Shown: positions 54,010-64,000 of the stretch, piece by piece
Numbering within the stretch: the stretch's first letter is position 1
Layout of the letters: each line of letters opens with the position of its first letter
From: Prostheceraeus crozeri
Taxonomy: Eukaryota; Platyhelminthes; Polycladida; Euryleptidae
Assembly: GCA_907163375.1 (NCBI GenBank)
Contig: CAJQUW010007115.1
Span: forward strand, 62,001 to 126,000
Reading direction: 5' to 3'
Length of the DNA stretch: 64,000 nt
Made by a program: the position numbers and the translations under genes
The notes under the pieces: generated by a model
What the model saw: the letters and a program-made list of their open reading frames with translations, nothing else
Databases searched by the model: none
What the model was told of the DNA's origin: nothing

Positions 54010-56422
54010 GAACGCTCTAACTTCAGCCACTTGCACGTAGATTTTTCAATTTTTTTAATCAAGTTCAGGATAACTTTTTTTAGATATGCGTTAGTTGGAT
54101 TAATGGGAGTGGTCTCCAGTTACTTCTATGATGTCATTGTTAAAAAAATATTTTAAGTATGTTTTTTCGAGGACTAAAGGCGGTGGCTTAAGTTAGGACT
54201 GCTTGCCCAAACTTTAGCCACTTTGTCTTCAAAAGACTCCTACATGATAGAATTGAACTTAATGATGATTGATTGAGTACGAGTTAGACTAAGTATGAAT
54301 GAGAAGTTCTTTCTTATGGAAATATTCTATCTATTGTGAACTTTGGATAACAAAACACATAACTGGATGAGATTATAACTATAAAAATATCAAAGTATAA
54401 AAATTCTTGACCTCATACATACGTAAGTACAGTCTATTGTTTGTCTATGTCACAGACAATAGTCCAAACCAAACCACGACGATCGGGAGTAGCACACATA
54501 GATCACGAAGCTTCAATGGAAAGGAAGATTTCGGCATGACAACATGCTTCTGTCCCTCTTGTGTGAGACACCAGTCACTTACAATGGACCTCAAAATTCT
54601 CTTCAAGGAAGAAAAGAATGCAACATCGAGAGGCTGCGTGATATGAGATGAATTTGGTGGCAAGCACACAAATTGAATGTCATGATGATGGCACAAGTCG
54701 ATGACTTCTTTGTTGATGTGTGACGACAGATTGTCACCGATCAGAATTTTGGGTCCCGTTTTCCTCTTGAGATATGGCAGACAAACCAATCTGAACCAAT
54801 CAGCGAAACACAAATCGTCAAACCATCCAGATTTGGTGAATGTGTACTAGGCTCCGTCAGGTCCACCGACTGTCCATTGCTTATAAAGGTTTTTGGATTT
54901 ATAAACAACGTAAGGGGGGAGAAAGTCTCCGTTCGCAGACCCCGCAGACCCCAGAAATACCTGATTTCGAGTGATAGGCGACAGCTTCCGGGTATTTCGT
55001 TCCTTGACGATGTATTTCCTTTTTCCAGAGTCGTCCACGATAGCCGTCTCATCGTAGTTCACGATGTTTCCGGCAGGAACATCCTCAACAGTTCCCTTCA
55101 ATTCGTTGAAGTAGTCAGTGATAATTGTCTTGTCAACGGCTGCACGACTTCGCGCTATGTTTGACACATCTCGACGAGATAAGTGATTGCGCCGTATGAA
55201 GTTCCTGATCCATTTGCTCCCGGGGATGTTGTCTCTGAAACAATTGATAGTGATTCGCGAAGCGTAGAGGTAATCCTTCACTATCAATTTCAAGTCATCT
55301 GATGTAACAGGAAATCCCCAATCACACAAGAGTACGAAGCGTTTGGCTATATGTGCCTCAATATCTGCATCCAAAGCCGTTGGTCTTCCATAGGAGCCGC
55401 GATGTTGATTGGAGATTCTATTCTTGAGTCTGTCTATTCACTCCATGTTCTTCGGCCGCTGCTCGTAAACTGGTGCCACGATGTACAGCACATATTGCTT
55501 TTTCAATAGAGTCAGCAGACGAACTTGCATATTTTCGTTTGAATGGAGCCATAGACGTGTTAACATAGCCAAGTCTGTTGTTTGACTGTTGATTGTCCGA
55601 ATGAGAAATAAGGTTTCACGAGGACCTCGCTATTTATACCACTGGGAAGATGTTTTCCAAGAAACCATTTTTCTAGTGACGACATTGCTAAAAATAGCAA
55701 TTACTTCATTCTCAAGAATGGAAGGTGCATTGTTCAATTCGAATTACTGGATTAATTGAGATCTCCTTCAGTTTCAAGATGGGGAAACAGTATAGAATAG
55801 CATTTTCTTATGCGTGTAATTAGATATACCGGTCAAGCTGACATCGGTACATGTACATGTTGAACGCACAGTGTACAATAAAGTCTAGCGATTGATAGAT
55901 CGACTTTGAATTTGTGAACATCGGACGTCTGAGGAAGTTGAAAAGGAGGCTAGCCCTGATGCAGTAGGGACCAAATTTCAAATAAATCAAGCATAACTTC
56001 ACTCTCATAAGTGGCTAAAGTTAGGACATTTTCCTGAATTTGACGTCCTAACTTTAGCCAACCCATTTAAAAGTAAGCAAAGTTAAAGTTGCCACTTGAA
56101 ACTCCATTAATATGTTAAAAGTGTATGAGCAACGTATTCGACGTTTCAGCCGATTCCACATGTCTAGGCTTCAAACCGTTCAGGGGTGCATTTTGAAATT
56201 CAAATTTTTTGCCAAAAATGCATGTTTTTGGGAAAGATTCAGCCATGAAGTCATAACTTGAAATATGACTAGATAGATAGTAGTTTTGCAGTGCTATGGT
56301 ATCAGACGAATATTTCAAGCTGTAGTGGTGCATCGTAAATGCATCATACTAGAAAAAATAAGATTGAAGTCATGCACCATCGGTGGCTAAAGTTAGGACG
56401 CCTGGCTAAAGTTAGGGCGTTC
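54010..56422 (-). mobile_element. pogo/pipsqueak-type DNA transposon (2,413 bp)
   Basis: The left end GAACGCTCTAACTTCAGCCA (54010) and the inverted right end GAACGCCCTAACTTTAGCCA (to 56422) form terminal repeats flanked by TA (54008-54009, 56423-56424). The word GTGGCTAAAGTTAGGAC is repeated in both orientations in the subterminal regions (54183, 56011, 56040, 56383). A broken pogo-like transposase lies on the minus strand. Confidence 0.85.
54445..55552 (-). pseudogene. pogo-like transposase with N-terminal pipsqueak HTH, frameshifted
   Basis: From ATG 55552 (MAPFKRKYASSSADSIEKAI) a psq-type HTH follows (GTSLRAAAEEHGVNRQT), then a frame change near 55430 leads into RPTALDADIEAHIAKRFVLL. The CENP-B-type HTH (SKWIRNFIRRNHLSRRDV) and first catalytic Asp (IVNYDETAIV) are in 54847-55374. 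The second (ILIGDNLSSHI) and third (SSHITQPLDVAFF) are in 54445-54813 after another frame change near 54830. The residues are present in order, but at least two frameshifts inactivate it. Confidence 0.85.
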
Positions 56423-56446
56423 TACATCTACATCTACATCTACATC
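56421..56446. repeat. (CATCTA)n short tandem repeat
   Basis: About four units of CTACAT/CATCTA between the pogo-like element and the foldback element. Confidence 0.85.
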
Positions 56447-56482
56447 AACAAGTCATAAACAAGTCGAACCAATGAAAATCGT

Positions 56483-57180
56483 AAACAAGTCAGACCCATC
56501 TCAATACACACTCAATCGACCTAAACAACTCATGCTATTCCTAAAATTACCTGCTCTTAACGATGGAGCAATTATATTCCGCCTACAAACCTATCCAGAC
56601 CCACCAGGGACCACTAAGTCCCGAAAAATCAAGATAAAGCTCACATACGTGTCCTAAACAAGTCAGACCCATCTCAATACACACTTAATCGACCTAAACA
56701 ACTCATGCTATACCTAAAATTACCTGCTCTTAACGATGGAGTAATTATATTCCGCTTACAAACCTATCCAGACCCACCAGGGACCACTAAGTCCCGAAAA
56801 ATCAAGATAAAGCTCACATACGTGTCCTAAACAAGTCAGACCCATCTCAATACACACTTAATCGACCTAAACAACTCATGCTATACCTAAAATTACCTGC
56901 TCTTCACGATGGAGTAATTATACTCCGCCTACAAACCTATCCAGACCCACCAGGGACCACTAAGTCCCGAAAAATCAAGATAAAGCTCACATACGTGTCC
57001 TAAACAAGTCAGACCCATCTCAATACACACTCAATCGACCTAAACAACTCATGCTATACCTAAAATTACCTGCTCTTAACGATGGAGCAACTATACTCCG
57101 CCTACAAACCTATCCAGACCCACCAGGGACCACCAAGTCCCGAAAAATCAAGATAAAGCTCACATACGTGTCCTAAACAA
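56483..57180 (+). repeat. 173-bp tandem repeat array, left arm, four units
   Basis: Units start AAACAAGTCAGACCCATC at 56483, 56657 and 56829, and 57002, with the next start at 57175 cut off. The spacing is 172-174 bases. Units differ by a few substitutions. A 61-codon open frame in one unit is fortuitous. Confidence 0.92.
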
Positions 57181-57416
57181 GTCACAAGTTTTACCGCGAC
57201 GCTTCACGATGAAACTACTGAGATATACCAGGGTTTAGTAATGTCCGGCAGTAGAGATCGATAAGTCAAGGTCGATCTTACATTTTCTGGATCGGCAGTC
57301 TTTTGACATATCAGAAAGCCGAACTACATGCATGAAAGTCATGTAGAAAATATTTGCAACCTATATCAAATGTTCAGTTTTTGACTGTCTCAGCAACTGA
57401 TAAGGTCTGCAAAGTA

Positions 57417-58838
57417 CAGGGTGGACCAAAAGTTTCTGACCCCCCCCCTGATAATTCTTAGTATTCGAAAAACTGGAGATGCTGAAGAATGCTGAGGATT
57501 TCGTGAATGCACAATAGCAGTCCGGCAGCCAATCAGAGGAGATCTTAACGCTGATGAAATTATCTCATTATCGCTTTGGCTGTAGTTTACAACTCTGTAG
57601 TTAGGCTGTAGTTTATACCTCTGGCGGAATGGCAGAAGATCAGCGACATCACTTGCCTTTTTAAGATCCAAGCCTTAAGTCAAGATAGTGTGCCCATTAA
57701 GACGGTAGCAAAAAGACTGAAGATAAGTCGTAACACAGTTAGAAAGTGGAGTCGTGTCTGTGACGGCGCTGTTCAAGGTAAGAAACGATCTGGTATACCA
57801 ACTGTCTTATCCCCAAGAACGAAAGGAAAGATAACTCGACTAGCCAAAGACAAAGTTGGAGCTGACATCAGATCTGTAACAAAGAGATTGAATACGAAAC
57901 ATGAATATGTGAATCAAGACAAGAAAATCATCGTGAGCACCGTTCGCAGGTATGTGAGATCAACATCATGGGGAAGGTGGCTTACAAGCAAAGAGTCGTT
58001 CCAATGCTCTCCACTAAGAATATCTGAGATCGACTTTCCTTCTGTAATCGAATGATCAAAGATGGTTACTGTGAGAACTCTTCTGTTGGGAAAGTTTTGA
58101 GATCACATATTCTGTGGACAGATGAAAGCATAATGGAACTGAATCCAAGGCCAAACAAACAAAATTATCGAATTCGAACAAGTTCACCCGCAAGCATACC
58201 TTGTGTCCCAGTACCAAAGTTTCCATTGAAGATTATGGTCGCAGGTGGTATAACCCGATACGGTAAAACGGAACTTCATGTGGTCGAAAATGGAAAATCA
58301 GTGAATGGTGACTATTACAGGGACAAAATCATACCTGTCTACGTCGATTCATTACATACTCGAAGAATCGTCCCGCATCCGGAGAGCTCAATTCTTATAC
58401 AGGATGGTGCGCGTGCACATACTGCGAAGAAGACACTCTGTTTTGAACGATGTGGGACTTTCTGTTTGGAAAGACTGGTCTGGAAATTCAGCAGACCTGA
58501 ATGTTATTGAACATGTTTGGTCGATTCTCCAGGATTCTGTGTTCAAATATCCACGACCGAGGAACAGGGAGCAGCTTATTGAAAGAGTGAAAGATGAATG
58601 GGATTCTTTGGAACCGTTGTATCTCAAATCGTTGGTCGAAAGCTTCCCTGTTCGGGTATCGGAGTGTCTAAGAAATGATGGTAAGAACACAAAATATTAA
58701 GTTTTGACTTTTACAGGCAGTACATCGTTATATCTGCAATGATGTTGTGTGCATTCATGTACATCAAATAGATTTTGTCTAACCAATTTCAAGTTCTGCT
58801 TAAAAAATCGGGGGTCAGAAACTTTTGATCCAGAAACA
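57417..58838 (+). mobile_element. Tc1-like transposon nested in the foldback element
   Basis: The left end CAGGGTGGACCAAAAGTTTC, preceded by TA, and the inner sequence AAAAGTTTCTGACCCCC match the inverted right end GGGGGTCAGAAACTTTTGAT (58808-58828). The right outer end is degraded, so the boundary is approximate. Confidence 0.75.
57629..58700 (+). pseudogene. Tc1-like transposase (DD34E type), frameshifted
   Basis: From ATG 57629 (MAEDQRHHLPF) the frame changes near 57660 to SVPIKTVAKRLKISRNTVRK, a paired-like HTH, with GKKRSGIPTVLSPRTKGKIT after it. The catalytic core is split: HILWTDES (first Asp) and SSILIQDGARAHTAK (second Asp) in one frame, then SGNSADLNVIEHVWSILQ (Glu) in the next frame. 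Frame changes lie near 57660, 58050 and 58440. Confidence 0.87.
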
Positions 58839-58916
58839 CAAAACAATGTAAAATTGTACGAAGTGAGTTACATGAAAGGTCTAAATTCAGACTATCTTAG
58901 CAAATGACATCAATTA

Positions 58917-59360
58917 CAACGTTGTCTGTAAAAGGCAAAGCCCCATGCACTTCTCGCATTTTTCCCTGAAGCGATGCTTCAAATTGCTATTAGAACGATG
59001 TCTGCAACAGGCAAAGTCCCAGGTACTTCTCGTATTTTTCCCCAGAAGCGATGCTTCAAAAGCTAATAGAACGTTGTCTGCAAAAGGCAGTCCCAGGTAC
59101 TTTTCGTATTTTTCCCCAGAAGCGATGCTTCAAAAGCTAATAGAACGTTGTCTGCAAAAGGCAAAGCCCCAGGTACTTCTCGAATATTTCCCCAGAAGCA
59201 ATGCTTCAAAAGCCAAGTAGAACGTTGTCGTGAACAGGCAGGTACTTCTCGTATTTTTACCCAGAAACGATGCTTCAAAAACCAGTTGAACGTAGTCTGC
59301 AAAAGTCAAAGCCCCAGGTACTTCTCGTATTTTTCCCCAGAAGCGATACTTCAAAAATTT
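58917..59360. repeat. Minisatellite, about six units of roughly 76 bp
   Basis: Units carry AACGTTGTCTGCAAAAGGCA, CAGGTACTTCTCGTATTTTT and CCCCAGAAGCGATGCTTCAA in order, at about 58918, 58992, 59072, 59141, 59220 and 59288. Some units are shortened by small deletions. Open frames on both strands across it are repeat artefacts. Confidence 0.9.
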
Positions 59361-59365
59361 CTTTG

Positions 59366-60170
59366 CAGGCGGAGTATAGTTGCTCCATCGTGAAGAGCAG
59401 GTAATTTTAGGTATAGCATGAGTTGTTTAGGTCGATTGAGTGTGTATTGAGATGGGTCTGACTTGTTTAGGACACGTATGTGAGCTTTATCTTGATTTTT
59501 CGGGACTTAGTGGTCCCTGGTGGGTCTGGATAGGTTTGTAGGCGGAATATAATTGCTCCATCGTGAAGAGCAGGTAATTTTAGGTATAGCATGAGTTGTT
59601 AAGGTCAACTGAGTGTGTATTGAGATGGGTCTGATTTGTTTAGGACACGTATGTGAGCTTTATCTTGATTTTTCGGGACTTAGTGGTCCCTGGTGGGTCT
59701 GGATAGGTTTGTAGTCGGAATATAATTGCTCCATCGTGAAGAGCAGGTAATTTTAGGTATAGCATGAGTTGTTAAGGTCAATTGAGTGTGTATTGAGATG
59801 GGTCTGATTTGTTTAGGACACGTATGTGAGCTTTATCTTGATTTTTCGGGACTTAGTGATCCCTGGTGGGTCTGGATAGGTTTGTAGGCGGAATATAATT
59901 GCTCCATCGTGAAGAGCAGGTAATTTTAGGTATAGCATGAGTTGTTTAGGTCGATTGAGTGTGTATTGAGATGGGTCTGACTTGTTTAGGACACGTATGT
60001 GAGCTTTATCTTGATTTTTCGGGACTTAGTGGTCCCTGGTGGGTCTGGATAGGTTTGTAGGCGGAATATAATTGCTCCATCGTGAAGAGCAGGTAATTTT
60101 AGGTATAGCATGAGTTGTTTAGGTCGATTGAGTGTGTATTGAGATGGGTCTGACTTGTTTACGATTTTCA
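59366..60170 (-). repeat. 173-bp tandem repeat array, right arm, inverted
   Basis: A partial unit from 59366, then four units repeating every 173-174 bases (GTTTAGGACACGTATGTGAG near 59465, 59639, 59812 and 59985). They are the reverse complement of the left array. Confidence 0.92.
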
Positions 60171-60196
60171 TTGGTTCGACTTGTTTATGACTTGTT

Positions 60197-62184
60197 TACG
60201 TTTTACAGTTTACCGGTAATTTCGAAAAATGCCTACAATTATATAAAATCGATGAAAATCGTACGATGGACTAAAAAATCATCGAAATATCGTACAATTT
60301 GAGGAAAAAGCCCGTAAAATCAAAACTTCAGGGGAAATCGGAATAGTGCACAGTTATGGAAGTGATTCTTGGAAAGCATGTACTAATACAGATGCAACTT
60401 GTGACATCAATTGTTGGCAATTTTTCTACTTTTTATGTAACTAAAAATTTGAGTTAAACTTCAAAACTGAAGGTAGCCCGCCTTACGGCATCGGATGATT
60501 TCGGTAAGTGTACAAATTCAATTTTAAGCAATTGATATACATACATGAGGCTCACCAGGAGTGAATTCCTTATGGAATGGGTACTTTAATTAACAGATCA
60601 ACGAACACATTTTGTTCGGATGTGATTATTTAAAAATTTGATAATTTTTGAGAAGAAATTGACGCTGTAAAAGTGAATTTCATGTAGCTTTTTGTTAGAA
60701 TATGTAAAACACGAATCATGCACTGAGAATCAACAGCTCAAGAATCTGAATCGTCGTTACAGAGAGCAATAATAGCCTGTGGCTCTCTCATTTTACACTC
60801 ATGTGATGTCAATAGCCATAAATGACAACAAGCCGAACTTAATAAATTTTATGATTAAGCTTAATCAGAAGTTTCAAATAAACTTGTAGTATTAAATAAG
60901 TTCATCTAGTTGCTGTTGTCAGTTTCTCGTTGATGATACAGCAAATGAAACCAAAATTGCCATCCAACAATGCAATAAATATAAAAATAAAGTATCTGAT
61001 GCTTTAAAACAAATATCATCATCATGGAGTTTATTAGAAGAATCACAAGTAACTGATGCTCAATGATCAGAGTAACTGATGCTCAATGATCAGAGTAACT
61101 GATGCTTCAAAACAAATATCATCTTGCAGTTTGTTAGAAGAATCACAAGTTTCCCTTTGCAAAATTTGTATAACTGCACAGTTTGTTTTGCGCTGGTGAA
61201 GCTTCAAATATTGTTGGTTGAATAACAGCACCGTCTTTATGGTCATAGTCTACTATCCACTTCAAATTTTGAAGAGAAAACAGAATATTTATTCGACCTA
61301 GATATCCATTAATTCAATAAAATTCTCCAAACACTTCGTCTTGGTTTGGACTTCTGACTGATGTCGCAGCATGCAATTGCAATTATTGCCATATCGCATC
61401 GATGTCTATGTAACATGCAATCTTCAAATGAAGATCATGAAAATATAAAATTGTGAAGCATATATAGATATATTTAATTCTAGTTTTGTCCATTGCATTC
61501 TATTTTAGCTACTTCATTGTTAAATGCTTTTAACGAATGACTTTCGTTGTCGAAGTAGGTCTGATTTATCAGAAGTTACTTCAAAATGAAACTGCTATAC
61601 TATGAAGCAATTCAATAAGTTTCGAACAGTAATTGAGACAGTAAAATGACAATTTAGCTGGATTTCAATAATGATCCTATTCAGATTATCCCATGTCACA
61701 ATAAAACAAATGTTATCATAGATGTCAAAATGCTATCTCAAGTAGGAACATGAAAAAATGAGATGTTTTGTTTTAATTTAGATTAAAAATCCATGAATTT
61801 CATTATTGTGATTGATTTTTCGATTAATTATTTCAAATCTTCGTTTTCAGCAATTTGACAACTACAAGTTACATTAGATGCGATCACATGCTTGAAATTG
61901 GATAATTCATTGAAATGAACACTGTTTCATATACAGAATTAACTTGCCTTTCCAATGAACGCCCATTCGTCTTCTAACTATTAATATTGAAAATGCATTT
62001 TTTCGTTTTATGTATGTAGTGAAATGCATACTTTTTTGCAGGAAAGATGCATTTCTACGTTCAACTAATAAAAATCAGCGCTAATGAATGTTATTTTCGT
62101 AATGACGGAACAAATTACATCAGAATATAACAATTTAAAATAATGCTGAGAATTTTTCTTTTGGAACCGAGTTGACCGGGATTC
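60197..62184. other. Sequence without recognised gene
   Basis: Contains a small local duplication at 61000-61155 (AGTAACTGATGCTCAATGAT repeated, and TTAGAAGAATCACAAGT twice). Otherwise nothing is recognised. Confidence 0.4.
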
Positions 62185-62343
62185 TTTGTGCTTGAGGTAG
62201 GCTATAGCATCTAATTAAGTGAGCTTTGTCTGTGCAAATTGTTGATAGCCGGTGAATCCCGGTTATTATCAACCGGCTATCAACAATTTGCACAGACAAT
62301 TAAGCTCAATTAATTAGATGCCATAGCCTACCTTAAGCACAAA
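62185..62343. repeat. Long hairpin (MITE-like), about 159 bp
   Basis: The left arm TTTGTGCTTGAGGTAGGCTA... and right arm ...TAGCCTACCTTAAGCACAAA pair over about 70 bases, including CTGTGCAAATTGTTGATAGC and its complement, around a 17-base loop with CCCGGTTATTATC. A few mismatches. Confidence 0.85.
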
Positions 62344-62864
62344 CCATACTGAGTGCTACTTTGTACACTTGACATATGTAGACGTAGCTTACAGATGTTG
62401 TCACACATGTAATGAACGGATCCTTTGGGTAGCGTGAGGGTCTAATGGCTTAAAGGAATGCATTCTAACAAAAGGTTACATAATAGGCTAACTGTTAATA
62501 GCTTATTTACATTGATTGAGCCCGACAGCTCTGGTAACTCACCACAAGGCATTATCCACAACGTGACATGTACAACATTAGGGAAGAACCACTAATATAA
62601 GTTGGGAAGATGACTCGAGTCTATGTACAAAGGGAAGAATAAAGGGGAAAGCTCTCAACAGAGATTACTCAGATTAACCATCTGAGATCTATGTTCTGCG
62701 TGCAACCCGCACGCAGACCTAAACGAAAGTGAACTCTTTGTTCAAATTGGCTCAAGGTTAGTCACCTTTGTCCAGATAAACACTCGTTATATCTCGTTAT
62801 ATTACACACATATCAAGGAATGAAAGCAGATGGATGACAATATAGTAGTTAATTAAAAGATATG
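62344..62864. other. Sequence without recognised gene
   Basis: No feature recognised. Confidence 0.35.
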
Positions 62865-62986
62865 TTGACCAGATTAAAATAGTTAATTAAAAGACCTAGA
62901 TTCGCCTTTAGTTAATCGTTAGTAGTCTTCGACTACTATAGTCGTCTTAGTTACTGCGTTTTAATTAACTATTTTAATCTGGTCAA
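62865..62986. mobile_element. Tiny MITE with perfect 28-bp terminal inverted repeats
   Basis: TTGACCAGATTAAAATAGTT... (62865-62892) and its exact reverse complement (62959-62986) enclose 66 bases that contain a second small hairpin (AGTAGTC/GACTACT). Confidence 0.85.
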
Positions 62987-63553
62987 TAAATTTCAAGGAG
63001 AGACGAAAGCTGTTTTTAGCATCAACTCAAGTATGAAGAACCTCCTGTTGGCGGCCATCCTGTACGACAATATAGTAATCAATCTCACCGAATTGAAAAA
63101 AATCTCCTTTTCAGTTATGCCTTGCATTCATTCAAATTCGTCAAGGAGAAAGTGACAGCGGACAATTGATGAAAATACAGCAATAAATCTCAGGGTCGAA
63201 GAATAACTGCTTTCCAGCTCTGCATGCTATGCTCTCGACGACGGGTGGCATGCCTGAATTCGTATCTGCGAGGAACCGAATATGTTTAAACAAAATTATT
63301 TTGAATAACCAGATATAGTTTTATTCTGGTTTGATAATAGGCTTTTCCTCCATAGCTCACACATGATTATGAATGAATTAGCATTTACTCAATTCTTCAG
63401 CAATGTTGAGATGCAACGATGCAGGTATGTTCACCTACATCACTAGAACATTTTATTTTTGTAGAAGGGTATAATTATATCTTTGGGTATTACTTTGTTG
63501 AACTGAGGGTTAGAGAGAAAAGCAAGACCATAGATTAAGTACCATGAGCAAGC

Positions 63554-64000
63554 ATGACTATTGAGAAGAGGTGCATCAATATTCATGATCAAATTCTACC
63601 TCGCCACAGGAATTCAACCTCGGCGGCTAAAGAATTAGAAGAATCCAGGAAACGAACAAGCGTACTTAAGCAGAGATCGCCTCCTCAAAGATACATTACA
63701 ATGGGAGAAGCAATGGACAATATCGACGAGAGAGTCAACGAGGTTGATATATTGCCTCCGGAATCCGGGGACCAGCAGGAAGTTGCCACGGATGAGGAAG
63801 ACGAACCTTTTGAACACATTATTGGTGATCCAGCTGGTGAAATTGAAGTTTTTTATAGTGACAGTGAAGATGAGAATGATGTAGAAACCGATCAACGATG
63901 GTCCAGAAATGTTACCCGAATGAATATTATAGATGATAACGTACCAAAGACCGTTCCAGGACACCCCATTTTTCAATTTTTTTGCACCTTTAAAAACGAC
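63554..64000 (+). CDS. Probable piggyBac-type transposase N-terminus, cut by window end
   Basis: A 149-codon frame open to the right edge, from ATG 63554 (MTIEKRCINIHDQ) with a second possible start at 63701 (MGEAMDNIDERVNEVDILPP). The segment VDILPPESGDQQEVATDEED followed by an acidic stretch (SDSEDENDVETD) and RWSRN resembles the acidic N-terminal region of PGBD/piggyBac transposases, where an LPP...TDEE motif is usual. The catalytic domain would lie beyond the window. The assignment is by pattern only. Confidence 0.5.
   Translation, partial: MTIEKRCINIHDQILPRHRNSTSAAKELEESRKRTSVLKQRSPPQRYITMGEAMDNIDERVNEVDILPPESGDQQEVATDEEDEPFEHIIGDPAGEIEVFYSDSEDENDVETDQRWSRNVTRMNIIDDNVPKTVPGHPIFQFFCTFKND

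Larger units (their letters stand above)
56447..60196. mobile_element. Foldback-type element with arms made of 173-bp tandem repeats
   Basis: The outer ends are inverted copies (AACAAGTCATAAACAAGTCG at 56447; its reverse complement ends at 60196). Inside them, about four units of a 173-bp repeat (56483-57180) face about four and a half inverted units (59366-60170). Between lie a Tc1 transposon copy and a 76-bp minisatellite. Long inverted repeats built of tandem units are the hallmark of foldback elements. No target duplication was identified. Confidence 0.75.

Noticed and set aside
59063..59393. Several open frames across the minisatellite
   Set aside because: The repeat period lets frames stay open by chance; no protein family is seen.
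1..64000. CRISPR arrays, bacterial operons, ribosome binding sites
   Set aside because: Nothing of the kind is present; spliced host exons and eukaryotic elements show this is animal nuclear DNA.

Overview
The window is animal nuclear DNA, AT-rich, intron-bearing and crowded with mobile elements. The host landmark is the 5' part of a DHX9 (RNA helicase A / maleless) gene on the minus strand. Four coding exons are recognisable, in transcription order 45466-45336 (start codon at 45455), 33434-33294, 33234-33043 and 1899-1760. They encode the first double-stranded-RNA-binding domain, a linker and the start of the second such domain, and the gene continues past the left edge. The third intron is about 31 kb long and holds most of the elements below. 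The mix (Polinton, Penelope-like elements, Tigger/pogo, Tc1, hAT, LINE) suggests an invertebrate, perhaps marine, but the species cannot be fixed from sequence alone.

The centrepiece is a Polinton/Maverick (adintovirus-like endogenous virus) at 2422-22432, 20,011 bp. It is delimited by 0.31-0.34 kb terminal inverted repeats and a perfect 6-bp target duplication (GTGAAG). Left arm, mostly plus strand: two small divergent genes with TATA boxes, a seven-exon gene with all introns in phase 0, a broken protein-primed family B DNA polymerase, and a reading frame that looks like a TATA-binding-protein fold. Right arm, minus strand: adenain-like protease, hexon-type major capsid protein, basic pX-like protein, penton, retrovirus-like integrase with a C-terminal chromodomain, a conserved Polinton protein, packaging ATPase, a 251-aa conserved protein, a small GG-hydrophobic protein, a 203-aa protein of unknown function, and a UBA plus RING (IAP-like) protein. 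The polymerase, penton, integrase, ATPase and several others carry frameshifts or stops, so the copy is dead as it stands. Protease, pX, TBP-like and some accessory frames are still open.

Right of the Polinton, still in the DHX9 intron, lie a decayed APE-type LINE (23.1-25.8 kb), a tRNA-like sequence (27.4 kb) and a hAT transposon with 8-bp target duplications (27,843-31,983) that carries a 173-bp near-perfect palindrome. DHX9 intron 1 (33.4-45.3 kb) holds a Penelope-like endonuclease fragment, an exact 186-bp tandem duplication, a MITE, a ZBED-like hAT derivative, a LINE fragment and an apparently intact Tigger-like transposon (42,883-45,018) with a 517-aa transposase.

Upstream of the DHX9 start (45.5-64 kb) is element-rich DNA. 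It contains foldback MITEs, at least two Penelope-like elements (one with a 5' inversion typical of twin priming), a pogo/pipsqueak-type transposon with TA duplications (54,010-56,422), a foldback element whose arms are arrays of a 173-bp repeat (56,447-60,196) with a Tc1 copy and a 76-bp minisatellite inside, two more hairpin elements, and the start of a probable piggyBac transposase running off the right edge.
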